From the NCBI GenBank assembly GCA_002428485.1, contig DIWM01000047.1, positions 68,674 to 132,673 on the forward strand: DNA of 64,000 bases. Reading direction: 5' to 3'. This DNA comes from Deltaproteobacteria bacterium UBA6106. GTDB lineage: Bacteria > Desulfobacterota > Syntrophorhabdia > Syntrophorhabdales > Syntrophorhabdaceae. Below the pieces are notes generated by a model. That model had not been told where the DNA came from, did not search any database, and saw only the letters and a list, made by a program, of their open reading frames with translations. Both the position numbers and the translations under genes were made by a program. Shown here one piece after another: positions 1 to 7,868 of the stretch. Numbering within the stretch: position 1 is the first letter of the stretch; each line of letters opens with the position of its first letter.

Positions 1-1
1 C

Positions 2-580
2 ATTTTCGGCGGCCGCCGGGCAGGTGTCGTGCCGCTTGTCTTCGAATCCTTTGACTGGAAGCATGGCGTATTCATCGGCGCGACAATGGCCTCTGAGAGG
101 ACCGCCGCTCAGTTCGGCAAGCAGGGCGAGGTGCGGCGCGACCCGATGGCAATGCTGCCGTTCTGCGGATACAACATGGGCCAGTATTTCCAGCACTGGC
201 TGGATATGGGCAAGAAGATGGAAAAGCCGCCCAGGATATTCCATGTCAACTGGTTCCGCCTGGATGAAAAGGGGGACTTTATGTGGCCCGGTTTCGGTGA
301 GAATCTGCGGGTGCTTGAATGGATCATGGGCCGCTGTATGAAGACGGCCGGCTCCCAGATAACGCCGATAGGATACATCCCCAAAGCAGAGGACCTTGAT
401 CTGAGCGGTCTATCGATCTCGAAGGAGACGATGGAGGCGCTTCTGGCCGTTGACAACAACGCCTGGATAGAAGAGGCGAAAGATATTGAAAAATTCTTCA
501 AGACATTCGGTTCGGATCTGCCGGTTGAGATGAAAAGCCGGCTCAAGGAATTACAGGAGCACCTGGCAAGCAACGCTTGA
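2..580 (+). CDS. pckG: Phosphoenolpyruvate carboxykinase (GTP), C-terminal part
   Basis: The frame is open from the first base of the window and ends with TGA at 578-580, so only the last 192 codons are present and the gene starts upstream. The segment reads like the C-terminal lobe of GTP-dependent PEP carboxykinase (oxaloacetate + GTP to PEP + CO2 + GDP): FGGRRAG directly followed by VPLVFES, then FDWKHGVFIGA, PFCGYNMGQYF and the nucleotide-binding NWFR...FMWPGFGENLRV block. The last is characteristic of the GTP class and absent from the ATP class. GTG at 29 is an internal valine, not a start. Role: gluconeogenesis from C4 acids in the cytoplasm. Family assignment is firm; start and upstream neighbours cannot be seen. 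Confidence 0.93.
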   Translation: MFGGRRAGVVPLVFESFDWKHGVFIGATMASERTAAQFGKQGEVRRDPMAMLPFCGYNMGQYFQHWLDMGKKMEKPPRIFHVNWFRLDEKGDFMWPGFGENLRVLEWIMGRCMKTAGSQITPIGYIPKAEDLDLSGLSISKETMEALLAVDNNAWIEEAKDIEKFFKTFGSDLPVEMKSRLKELQEHLASNA

Positions 581-606
581 CCGCACTTACAAGGAAGGTG
601 AAAGGT

Positions 607-1398
607 ATGAAGAGGATCGGCTGTTTATGTCTGATACTATGTTTAATCATTCTTGCCGGAGATGTGCACGCGGACCGGAAGGATATAAAAGGAGCCCCTG
701 AACTGACAATGCTGACGGAGGAATACCCGCCTGTCACCTTCATGAAAGACGGGAAGGTCACCGGTTTTGTCACCGACATAGTGCGCGGGATCATTGCCCG
801 CCAGGGTATTCCGGACAAGATCCGGTTGACATCCTGGGACGAAGCTTACACTGCAGCGTCGAAGACCCCCAATGTAGTGCTTTTCAGCGCCGAGAGGACC
901 GATAAAAGGGAGAAGATGTTTCAGTGGGTGGGGCCCGTCGGCAAGAACAGCGCGATATTTTACGCGAAGAAAGGCTCCGGCATAAAGATCAAAAGCCTGG
1001 AAGAGGCCAGGAAGCTTACCGCCATTGCTACCACTACCAACTGGTTTACCGAACAGTATCTCAAGAACAAAGGGTTTACGAATCTGGTCAGCTCTCCTCT
1101 CCCAACCACCAACGTCAGGCAGCTTATGGACGGAAGCGTGCAGGTCTCGGTCTTTACCGATATTACCGTTCAGGAGATCGTGAAAAAGGCGGGATACAGC
1201 ATGGAAGACCTGGAGCCGGTCTTTCTCGTGAGCAGCACCTATTTTTATATCGCCATGTCGCTCGGAACTCCGGCGGAGGTGGTTGCAAGATGGCAGTCCG
1301 TCCTGGATGCCATGAAGGCGGACGGCACCTTCGAAAAGATATACCGGAGCTATATTCCCAATGCGGACCTCAAGGATCTTCTAAGATCTTCCCGATAA
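607..1398 (+). CDS. ABC transporter substrate-binding protein, family 3
   Basis: A 263-residue protein with a clear signal peptide (MKRIGCLCLILCLIILAG, cleavage near VHA-DR), so periplasmic. The mature part resembles family 3 solute-binding proteins (polar amino acid type): an early LTMLTEEYPPVTF strand, VTGFVTDIVRGI, a hinge region with NVVLFSAERT, and the late SVFTDI and GTFEKIYRSY elements. I chose ATG 607, preceded by GGAAGGTGAAAGGT, over an upstream in-frame TTG at 577 that overlaps the PEPCK stop and would put extra residues before the signal peptide. No permease or ATPase gene is adjacent, so the ligand is unknown; it may serve a distant transporter or act as a sensor-type binding protein. 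Confidence 0.8.
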   Translation: MKRIGCLCLILCLIILAGDVHADRKDIKGAPELTMLTEEYPPVTFMKDGKVTGFVTDIVRGIIARQGIPDKIRLTSWDEAYTAASKTPNVVLFSAERTDKREKMFQWVGPVGKNSAIFYAKKGSGIKIKSLEEARKLTAIATTTNWFTEQYLKNKGFTNLVSSPLPTTNVRQLMDGSVQVSVFTDITVQEIVKKAGYSMEDLEPVFLVSSTYFYIAMSLGTPAEVVARWQSVLDAMKADGTFEKIYRSYIPNADLKDLLRSSR

Positions 1399-1454
1399 GC
1401 GCTGCCTTTGTTTACATGGCACCAAGGGCAGGGAAGCAATAGGATCAAGTCACG

Positions 1455-2024
1455 ATAACCCGAAAAATATATATAGACAAACGCTATTTTACCGGCCGGA
1501 AGGCGAAATGGGTAAGCTTTGAGGATACCCCGGGCCTCCAGGAGACAAAAAAGGACATTTACGGCAAATGTGTTCCCTGCATTACGAATCTGTATGAACA
1601 GTTAAAGGAAGGCAGGACAGAGATAGACCTTGGCCCGGCGCTCCGGTGCTGGAAAGTGGTCGTTGTTCTCAACAGTATGGATGGGTGCATCGAGCTTCTT
1701 ACGGAGCTTGAGAAGGTTCTCCCCGATGACATAAAGGTCAAGGGACGGTTCGGGTCCGTTGATGAAGAAAAGTCAACAAAAGCGGTCATCTTTAATGTAT
1801 CTGGCGTGTCACAGCGAAAAAGGCTGCATAAAATGCTCAGAGACTGCGCCTCACGCATTCAACCCGGTTCGGAGGTCACCTTTCACCGGGGATGCGCCGA
1901 GCTCTATCATGAGCTGTTCGGAGACTGGAAGGCGTGGAAGAAAACTGCGGGCGTAGTAAAGCCTGAAGCCGTACCGGCAGTCATCGGCAGGATTCGCAAA
2001 ACCCTCTTTTGGGAAAAGAAGTAA
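1455..2024 (+). CDS. Unrecognised protein with a possible non-canonical start
   Basis: The frame is open from 1443 to the stop at 2022-2024 and looks coding throughout: a basic N-terminus (KIYIDKRYFTGRKAKWVSF), a CVPC pair, a hydrophobic KVVVVLNSMDGCIELL strand-helix and an amphipathic C-terminal half. No ATG, GTG or TTG occurs in this frame before GTG 1656, which falls inside the apparent domain, so a canonical-start protein would be a 122-residue truncation. An AGGA at 1441-1444 lies suitably ahead of ACG 1452 and ATA 1455; I place the start there only provisionally. Alternatives are a 5'-decayed gene or a true start at 1656. No family recognised. It is convergent with the MFS gene downstream. 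Confidence 0.45.
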   Translation: MTRKIYIDKRYFTGRKAKWVSFEDTPGLQETKKDIYGKCVPCITNLYEQLKEGRTEIDLGPALRCWKVVVVLNSMDGCIELLTELEKVLPDDIKVKGRFGSVDEEKSTKAVIFNVSGVSQRKRLHKMLRDCASRIQPGSEVTFHRGCAELYHELFGDWKAWKKTAGVVKPEAVPAVIGRIRKTLFWEKK

Positions 2025-2093
2025 AAGCGCTCCCGGATGCTCCTTTACCTGCTCCTCATTGATCTGGATTATTTTGCTTCCTTGACTAACTGC

Positions 2094-3290
2094 TTACGCA
2101 GCCGGCGCCGCCGGGCGTCTTTTCCTCACATAGAAGTGAAAATGACTTACGTTGACGAGGCAGATAAAGGCCATGAAGAGAAACATTATCCGGTAGCCTG
2201 TGAACGGTATGATAATACCTGTAACTGTAGGTCCAACCGCCAACCCCAGATCAAAGATCGCCCTTATGGTCCCCACGGCGGTACCATCCGAAGAGCCGGA
2301 ATACTCAAGAGCGTATGCCATGGCTACGGGCACGAAGAAGGCAGCCCCGATCCCCCAAACTGCTCCCACAATAATGAACATAAGAAGCGTTCTTGAAAAG
2401 GAGAGTATTATCAACATAACCGTTAATGTGAGAAGAAAGGTCACAATGAGCTTTTCCTTGTCGCAGGTGTCCATGATCTTCCCTCCAAACATTCTGCACG
2501 CTATCATCACTATGCCCATGGCGGAAAAAAAGTGGCCTGGATTTGTCACGCCGCACTGAACCGCATAAAGAGGGAAGAAGGCTGCGACAGATCCCCAGAC
2601 AAAAAGCTCAAGGAAAGTCACGACGGCAGGTTTGAGGATCTTCAGGTTAACCAAAGAAGAGAAATGAAAGGAACCGGCCTTCTTGGGGTTAGGGGTATCT
2701 GTCTCCCGGTCCTTCACCATCGATGACAAAAAGAGGGCGCAGAAGGTAAGGGCCGCGCAGGAAAGGAAATAAGTGTTGGAGCTGTACCGATTGATAACGA
2801 ACACGCCGAGAGGAGCGGCAATCGCAAGAGACAGGCTGGGCGCCAGCATCACATAGCCGAGTGCCCGCGTTCGATATGCGAGCGGGATGACGTTGACGAT
2901 AGATGCAAAGGCCGCCGTATCAATGCATGCCAATGCTACACCCTGAAGGAACCTGATCATTGCAAAGGGCCAGAATGGGCGAAGCACGACAGAGGCAAGG
3001 AAAGCTATGGCAGACAGCAGGGCGCCGAACATCATAATGCTCCTTGCCTGGTATCGAAGCAAGGCTCCCCCTACGAAAAACCTGGAAACCAAGGATGCTG
3101 CAGCGCAGATCCCGATGAGCACACCTACCTCGCCCTCATTAGAACCTAATCTTGTAAAGTAGATGGGAAGGGTGGGAGTAAGGGAGCGGTCGGCAGCTAA
3201 AAAAACGAACAGCGCAAGAAACCCGAGAATAAAATCACGGGTGAATAATTTTCCTGATGTTTGTTGAGAAGTGCCCCCTTCGTCATGCAT
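2094..3290 (-). CDS. MFS transporter
   Basis: A 398-residue integral membrane protein with about 12 hydrophobic segments in two six-helix halves. The first half has the helix 2-3 region LGSNEGEVGVLIGICAAASLVSRFFVGGALLRYQAR, close to the MFS signature between helices 2 and 3. The second half begins after a charged central loop (MVKDRETDTPNPKK). It is of the drug:H+ antiporter-like, single-component class; the substrate cannot be read from the sequence. It is monocistronic on the minus strand, facing the unrecognised gene at 1455-2024 across a 69-base gap. Upstream lies the decayed acyl-CoA ligase. Confidence 0.8.
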   Translation of the reverse strand: MHDEGGTSQQTSGKLFTRDFILGFLALFVFLAADRSLTPTLPIYFTRLGSNEGEVGVLIGICAAASLVSRFFVGGALLRYQARSIMMFGALLSAIAFLASVVLRPFWPFAMIRFLQGVALACIDTAAFASIVNVIPLAYRTRALGYVMLAPSLSLAIAAPLGVFVINRYSSNTYFLSCAALTFCALFLSSMVKDRETDTPNPKKAGSFHFSSLVNLKILKPAVVTFLELFVWGSVAAFFPLYAVQCGVTNPGHFFSAMGIVMIACRMFGGKIMDTCDKEKLIVTFLLTLTVMLIILSFSRTLLMFIIVGAVWGIGAAFFVPVAMAYALEYSGSSDGTAVGTIRAIFDLGLAVGPTVTGIIIPFTGYRIMFLFMAFICLVNVSHFHFYVRKRRPAAPAA

Positions 3291-3380
3291 AGCATCTCAG
3301 TGTCCCACACTGGAAAAGATTTTTCAAGGGAACTGGAGAATCTATTCGCACGTCTGTCGCCATGGCACATTTAGGCGGCG

Positions 3381-3650
3381 CTACACTATTCTCTCCAGCC
3401 CCTGCCGGTATTTTCCCCGTATCGCCCGCTTCAAAATCTTTCCTGAAGGGGATTTTGGAAGAGCACTTACGAATTCTACTGACTTGGGCGCCTTAAACCT
3501 TGCCAACCTTTGCTTGCAGAACCTTACCAGCTCCTCTTTACCTCGGAATAATTGATCAGATAGTCGAGTTTATCTGCCGGCAGTCTGGGATTGAAAGGAG
3601 AGAGAATGTATCCGCCTTTCATCGCTGCCCCTATGACAGCACTTTGATAT
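3381..3650 (-). pseudogene. Decayed AMP-dependent acyl-CoA ligase (two fused fragments)
   Basis: On the minus strand an open stretch around 3545-3650 encodes AVIGAAMKGGYILSPFNPRL followed by DKLDYLINYSE. This resembles the region after the nucleotide-binding core of the N-terminal domain of acyl-CoA synthetases. Immediately after NYSE the reading continues in a different frame (3381-3569) as GKEELVRFCKQRLARFKAPK, then VEFV, LPKSPSGKILKR and AIRGKY, which is the C-terminal lid domain with its catalytic lysine (SGKILKR). The roughly 300 residues that should separate these pieces are missing, as is the N-terminus. I read it as a relic with an internal deletion and a frame change. No start codon or ribosome-binding site serves it. 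Fragment identities come from recognising family motifs. Confidence 0.7.
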
Positions 3651-3674
3651 TACAGTGAGAGAAACAGATGTCTT

Positions 3675-4160
3675 TTACTCGAACCTGAATTCCTCCCCCG
3701 GCACTTTATAGGGCTTGCCATACTTTACGCCCGGTATCTCCTTGCCGTCGACGATCGTCATGTCCTCGCCGATGTGGGCAACAGCCTCGCACTCAACAAG
3801 GATATGGGGGTGCCAGAGCTGGACGACCTCAACGGCGGTCATCGTCGGGACGTGGTCGCCGAAGTACTTTTCGAAGACAGGGGGCATCAGCCGCAGGTCC
3901 CACAGGTGCCGGCAGTAGAAATTGAGCTTGACCACATCCTGCATGGTGGCGCCCACCTCTTCGAGCACCTCCTTCATGTTCTGGAAGACCATCTCGATCT
4001 GGCCGAGGAAATTGCGCTTGTGACATATCTTGTAGTGCTTGTCCCTCGCCACCTGGCCTGACACATAGACGATGTTGCCCACCTTGATGGCGTGAGAGTA
4101 CGTCATGCCCCTTCGCATCGGTGGCAGCTTCTCCGACAGGATCAGGTTCTTTTTTGCCAT
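3675..4160 (-). CDS. RidA/YjgF-family protein
   Basis: A 161-residue soluble protein of the RidA (YjgF/YER057c/UK114) family: HAIKVGNIVYVSGQVARD near residue 25, QIEMVFQNMKEVLEEVGATMQDVVKLNFY in the middle and a C-terminal VECEAVAHI strand. Classic RidA deaminates reactive enamine/imine intermediates and uses an arginine in the C-terminal strand. Here the equivalent position reads CEAVAHI without an obvious arginine, and there is a roughly 30-residue C-terminal extension, so this is a divergent subfamily whose substrate is uncertain. The start has a GGAGGC ribosome-binding site. It is next to the acyl-CoA ligase relic. Confidence 0.8.
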   Translation of the reverse strand: MAKKNLILSEKLPPMRRGMTYSHAIKVGNIVYVSGQVARDKHYKICHKRNFLGQIEMVFQNMKEVLEEVGATMQDVVKLNFYCRHLWDLRLMPPVFEKYFGDHVPTMTAVEVVQLWHPHILVECEAVAHIGEDMTIVDGKEIPGVKYGKPYKVPGEEFRFE

Positions 4161-4272
4161 TGTTGCCTCCTTGTATATTATGTTTTTAATTATTTTAGCT
4201 TCTATAATACCCGCCTGTTTTTGTCAATCTTTTTTGTCCATCAATTGCAGCGGTGAGGAAGGAATATTCTAT

Positions 4273-4386
4273 TCAAGATAATTCCGCCCGGCAAAGGATA
4301 AGCTGTTCTGTGGCAGACATGTGTGAACATCCGGTTACCATTGTGATCAACACTGCCGCCGCTGCAAAAATCCTGAATCTGCTCAT
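4273..4386 (-). CDS. Tiny predicted lipoprotein (37 aa)
   Basis: The 37-codon frame starts at ATG (complement of 4384-4386) with a textbook AAGGAGG 6-7 bases upstream. It encodes a basic N-terminus (MSRFR), a hydrophobic core (IFAAAAVLITM) and a lipobox VTGC, leaving a short mature peptide after the modified cysteine (CSHMSATEQLILCRAELS). It resembles entericidin-like or small outer-membrane lipoproteins only in architecture. A longer in-frame ORF begins at 4515, but the ribosome-binding site and signal peptide argue for the short form. Function unknown. Confidence 0.6.
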   Translation of the reverse strand: MSRFRIFAAAAVLITMVTGCSHMSATEQLILCRAELS

Positions 4387-4493
4387 GTAGAACCTCCTTA
4401 TTTTTACTGTCTGCCCTGAGGGATATACAAAAATGATGCCAGATTGTAGCATGAGACAAGGCTTAGAAGAAGGCGGTACTGGGAGCAGGCAGG

Positions 4494-4766
4494 ATGACAA
4501 CAGCAATACCGTCACCGTTTAAGTATCTGCACTGTATACGAAATGACTCATACAAAAATATGCGGATTTGTCCAATTTATAAAAAACTTGACATCTGTAG
4601 ACAGATCATACCGCTCACAGACAAGCTCACAGCTCAAAGATTGATGAGACATAAAGACGGGAGGTCTACAGATAGCTACTATCCTGCGTATGGAAATCAC
4701 TTATTGGATGTTGTTCAGGGACTCGATAACGCCGTTGACCTTGCGAGAGTTAAAAATGAAAAATAG
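4494..4766 (+). pseudogene. Relic of a tyrosine-recombinase (integrase) C-terminus
   Basis: The last 45 residues of this frame, TAQRLMRHKDGRSTDSYYPA and on to DNAVDLARVK, look like the C-terminal catalytic part of a tyrosine recombinase. They match the region of the second histidine/arginine box and the active-site tyrosine (family pattern: ..Q.LMGHKD..TT..YY). The upstream half of the frame (KYLHCIRNDSYKN...) shows no integrase core and no HxxR box, so the gene is truncated and not functional. It ends about 60 bases before two adjacent tRNA genes, a usual integration context. Reading based on a short motif, so moderate confidence. Confidence 0.5.
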
Positions 4767-4825
4767 AACCAAAATAGAACTGAGTTTTAAAACACCTTTT
4801 AATTGAAATCATTGAGGAAAAAAAG

Positions 4826-4898
4826 CGTCCCCACGGGGATTCGAACCCCGGTTGCCGGCGTGAAAGGCCAGTGTCCTAGGCCTCTAGACGATGGGGAC
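4826..4898 (-). tRNA. tRNA-Glu (UUC)
   Basis: On the minus strand the sequence folds into a complete cloverleaf: acceptor GTCCCCA pairing with TGGGGAC, an anticodon arm with loop CTTTCAC giving anticodon TTC, and a T arm around GGTTCGAATCC. The discriminator is G and no CCA is encoded. It stands in tandem with tRNA-Lys, 3 bases apart. Confidence 0.95.
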
Positions 4899-4901
4899 AT
4901 T

Positions 4902-4975
4902 TGGGCCGTGCAAGACTTGAACTTGCGACTCTCTGCTTAAAAGGCAGATACTCTACCAGACTGAGTTAACGGCCC
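4902..4975 (-). tRNA. tRNA-Lys (UUU)
   Basis: Minus-strand cloverleaf: acceptor GGGCCGT pairing with ACGGCCC, anticodon loop CTTTTAA giving TTT, and T arm with AGTTCAAGTCT. No encoded CCA. It lies 5' of tRNA-Glu in the direction of transcription, so the two are probably one transcript. Confidence 0.95.
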
Positions 4976-5031
4976 GTGAAGTTTATTAAGATAAGAAAAT
5001 TTTTGAACAAAGTCAAGGGTAATAGCGAAAG

Positions 5032-5175
5032 CGTGAAAGGTAAAAGGTGAAAGGTGAAAGGTGAAAGGTGAAACGTGAAAGGTAAAAGGTGAAACGTGAA
5101 AGGTGAAAGGTGAAAGCGTGAAAGGTGAAAGGTGAAAGGTGAAAGGTGAAACGTGAAGCGTAAAAGGTGAAAGGT
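5032..5175. repeat. Degenerate heptamer array, GTGAAAG type
   Basis: About twenty head-to-tail copies of GTGAAAG with minor variants (GTAAAAG, GTGAAAC, GCGTGAAAG) fill the space between tRNA-Lys and plsY and run almost up to the plsY start. The same unit recurs at 9140-9206 and, in inverted form, near 24745-24777. It codes for nothing convincing (the frames read as FTFHLSP repeats). Confidence 0.9.
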
Positions 5176-5223
5176 TTCAGTGCTTTTATTGACAAGCCGG
5201 GGCATTTTGCATATTCTAACCAC

Positions 5224-5811
5224 ATGCAGCAGGCCGTCTATGTGATCATAGCGTATCTTATCGGCTCGATACCGATCGGAGTGATGCTTGCAAGGCTTAA
5301 GGGCAAGGACCCCCGAAAGACCGGGAGCGGCAATATAGGCGCAACAAATGTGATGCGGACAGCGGGAAGGGCGCTTGGGATCGTTACGCTCTTCGGGGAT
5401 ATCGCAAAAGGTTTCCTGCCGACATTCATAGCGATGCGGTGCGATATGCCGAAGGAAATCGTGGCGGTCATCGGTTTCGCAACCTTCGTGGGCCATCTGT
5501 TCCCCGTCTTTCTGAAGTTCCGGGGAGGTAAAGGGGTGGCAACGGCTCTTGGCGTCTATCTTGCCGCAGGCCCCATCGCCATGATCCCCTGCTTTATTAT
5601 CTTTGTCGCTATCTTACTGATATGGCGTTATGTATCCCTTGGGTCCCTTGCAGGCGCCGGGACCGTGCCTTTCGCGATGTATGTCCTGAAAGTGCCCGTT
5701 GAATATGTCTTGCTCGCTGTTGTCATAGCGATCTTTGTCTTTATCAAGCACAAGGACAACATCAAACGGCTTATCAAGGGGCAGGAGAACAAGATAAAAT
5801 TCAGCTCATAG
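5224..5811 (+). CDS. plsY: Glycerol-3-phosphate acyltransferase PlsY
   Basis: A 195-residue, five-helix membrane protein that transfers an acyl group from acyl-phosphate to glycerol-3-phosphate, the first step of phospholipid synthesis in most bacteria. All three PlsY motifs are visible: SGNIGATN near residue 38, GHLFPVFLKFRGGKGVAT near residue 95 and the KHKDNIKRL box near the C-terminus. I chose ATG 5224 (MQQAVYVIIAYLIGSIPIG), which starts right at the first membrane helix. An upstream in-frame ATG at 5167 would encode repeat-derived residues from the heptamer array and is unlikely. The array may contain or disturb its promoter. Confidence 0.93.
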   Translation: MQQAVYVIIAYLIGSIPIGVMLARLKGKDPRKTGSGNIGATNVMRTAGRALGIVTLFGDIAKGFLPTFIAMRCDMPKEIVAVIGFATFVGHLFPVFLKFRGGKGVATALGVYLAAGPIAMIPCFIIFVAILLIWRYVSLGSLAGAGTVPFAMYVLKVPVEYVLLAVVIAIFVFIKHKDNIKRLIKGQENKIKFSS

Positions 5812-5849
5812 CTGATAGCTCATGGCTCATAGCAGATGCGAAATCCTAA

Positions 5850-6013
5850 TATCTAAGCGCCAATCTCTAAACAATATCAAAATTCGAATATCAAATGTTC
5901 AAAAGGTATGCAGGTTATGTTTTGATATTTGAACATTAAAGCATTCGTGTTTGTTTAGAATTGTCCCTCCTTCGTCAGGATTGAACCTTGCGATATTCGG
6001 ATTTAGGATTTGC
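5850..6013. repeat. AT-rich dispersed inverted repeat (copy 1)
   Basis: A non-coding stretch with the words AATATCAAAATTCGAATATC and CAAATGTTC on the left, and TTTGATATTTGAACATT, TTCGTGTTTGTTTAGAATT and TTCGGATTTAGGATTTG on the right, forming a long imperfect hairpin. Closely related blocks occur at 21262-21345, 45425-45610, 52515-52672 and 53098-53258. It lies between convergent plsY and the amidohydrolase gene and is flanked by AGCTATGAGC-type words. Confidence 0.75.
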
Positions 6014-6040
6014 CATGAGCTATGAGCCATGAACCATGGG

Positions 6041-7786
6041 CTATTCTACAAACAGCGATACCAGCTTCTTGGTTTTTATATCCGCAAGCCCTTTGTCGGT
6101 TATTCTTAAAAACGGCAGGCCCGTAAAGGGAATGGTCTGTATGTTGAGAAAAGGCTTGTCAAAGGATGTCCCTATCGTAGGGAGCTTTTTTTCGAGCTCT
6201 TTGATCTTGTCTCTTATGTTTTCCATGCTGTCGGTCGATATGAGGCCGAAGACGGGCATAGAAAATTCGTAGATGACCTCGCCGCCGGATGTTATAACGG
6301 TGCCGCCCTGGATGTCGATGACCCTGTTCACGGCAAGGGTCATATCCTTTTCGTTGCTTCCTATGACGAACAGGTTGGCGGTGTCCCAGATGAGCGTCGT
6401 GGCAATGGCGCCGTTCTTTATGCCCGTGCCTTTGATGAAGCCGTTGCCTCGCTGCTTCGAGTCCCTCTTGTTTATCACCGCAACGGGTATAATGTCATTT
6501 TCAAGGTCTTTCTCCAGGTAGCCTCCCTGAACAGAAGGCCTGTGCCTGGCCTCTCTGGTAATGGTCTGGTTCACGACTTCGATGACGCGTATCTCAGGGC
6601 GCTTCGGGTCTGCCTTTATCTTAAAATCCTCTTCGACGCATTTTGCGGCCGATATTGTCTGCCTCGCGCTGAGCGGATATTCGTAAGGTGTGATGTCTTT
6701 CAGGAATCTTCCCCCTTCAAAGGCCATCTCCCCGTTGACCATGACCCTCTCTATGGCTACATCCTCTAAATTTTTCAAAAAGAGGATATCGGCATATCGC
6801 AAAGGAGCTATCGCGCCGAGGTACCGCAGCCCATAATAGTCCGCGGGGTTGATCGTTGCCATTTTGATCGCGTCCATCGGGGTAAACCCGTACCGGATGG
6901 CGTTTCTTACCACGGCGTCGAGATATCCCTCCTCGCAGAGCATGACAGGGTCGAAGGTGTCCGAGACGAGCAGGATCCTCCGTTTGTCCACGCTGTGATC
7001 TTTCAGCTTCGCAAGCTCGGGGAGTTCCCTGCGCACGAAGCCTTCCCTGATCATGACATAGATGCCGTATCTTAGCTTTTCGATGGCCTCGTCAATGTTC
7101 ACCGATTCGTGGCATGAGGTGATGCCCGTGAGCGCGTACTCAATGAGCCTTTTCCCGCGGGCACCCGCGGCATGGCCGTCGAGCCTTTTATTGAGCGACA
7201 TCGCAAGCTCAGACTGTTTGAGGAGTCTCTCCTCGCCGTTAAGGGCCCTCATCCAGTAGGCCTCACCTATGCCGAGGAAGTCCTCACGCTTCAGGAGCTT
7301 TGAGAAATCTTTGTAGTTTATGCTATAGGAGCTCTCCATCAAGGGGAAAGGCGGTGTGTGCGGCGGGGCGACAAAATAGCAGCGCAGGGGATACCCTTTT
7401 GTGCTGTCAATAAATACCTCCACTCCTTCGATGCCGGTCGCGCAGCTTACAGTGCCCATTTCCGTTACGATCGTTGTTGTCCCGCCCTTTACCGCGTAGG
7501 GGACAAGGGCATGGAAGGAGTGAGTGTTGTCTATGTGGGTGTGGGCGTCGATGAAGCCCGGGCAGAGGTACGATCCTTCCGCATCGATTACCGGCGCATT
7601 GCCATAGGGCGAGTTTCCTTCATCTTTTTCAATGGACGCAATGAGACCATTTTTGATCGCGATGAGAAGGTTTTCCTCGATGGCATTGGTAAAGACATTC
7701 ACAATCTTGCCGTTGCGCACAACGCAATCGGGCGGGGTTATTCCCTTTACAACATTGAGCAAATCTTTTAATATCTCTTTTTGCAT
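6041..7786 (-). CDS. Adenine-deaminase-like amidohydrolase
   Basis: A 581-residue metal-dependent hydrolase of the amidohydrolase superfamily. Order of elements: N-terminal beta domain with VRNGKIVNVFT, metal-binding D80-A-H82-T-H84, IGEAYWMRAL, GHAAGARGKRLIEYALTGITSCHESV, LRYGIYVMIREG, a late VSDTFDP and the C-terminal domain with SGGEVIYEF and FLRITDKGL. This order and length match adenine deaminase (adenine to hypoxanthine + NH3). However, the usual DPHE motif after GTTT is replaced by TEMGTVSC, and the usual CTDDRHP by VSDTFDP. I therefore call the family but not the substrate. Monocistronic, with no purine genes nearby. Confidence 0.75.
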   Translation of the reverse strand: MQKEILKDLLNVVKGITPPDCVVRNGKIVNVFTNAIEENLLIAIKNGLIASIEKDEGNSPYGNAPVIDAEGSYLCPGFIDAHTHIDNTHSFHALVPYAVKGGTTTIVTEMGTVSCATGIEGVEVFIDSTKGYPLRCYFVAPPHTPPFPLMESSYSINYKDFSKLLKREDFLGIGEAYWMRALNGEERLLKQSELAMSLNKRLDGHAAGARGKRLIEYALTGITSCHESVNIDEAIEKLRYGIYVMIREGFVRRELPELAKLKDHSVDKRRILLVSDTFDPVMLCEEGYLDAVVRNAIRYGFTPMDAIKMATINPADYYGLRYLGAIAPLRYADILFLKNLEDVAIERVMVNGEMAFEGGRFLKDITPYEYPLSARQTISAAKCVEEDFKIKADPKRPEIRVIEVVNQTITREARHRPSVQGGYLEKDLENDIIPVAVINKRDSKQRGNGFIKGTGIKNGAIATTLIWDTANLFVIGSNEKDMTLAVNRVIDIQGGTVITSGGEVIYEFSMPVFGLISTDSMENIRDKIKELEKKLPTIGTSFDKPFLNIQTIPFTGLPFLRITDKGLADIKTKKLVSLFVE

Positions 7787-7868
7787 GATACGTCTCCGTT
7801 GTGTAAAATTGCTTTATTGTACATGAAAGCGTATAGAATGTAAAATCTGAACGGACGATCGCTGTAAT

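Noticed and set aside
3271..3555. 94-codon plus-strand frame
   Set aside because: The opposite strand encodes recognisable acyl-CoA ligase fragments here; this frame has no motif.
5032..5175. CRISPR array
   Set aside because: The units are contiguous heptamers without unique spacers and there are no cas genes.
4966..5496. 176-codon minus-strand frame reading FTFHLSP repeats
   Set aside because: It is the translation of the GTGAAAG heptamer array and part of plsY antisense; a low-complexity artefact.
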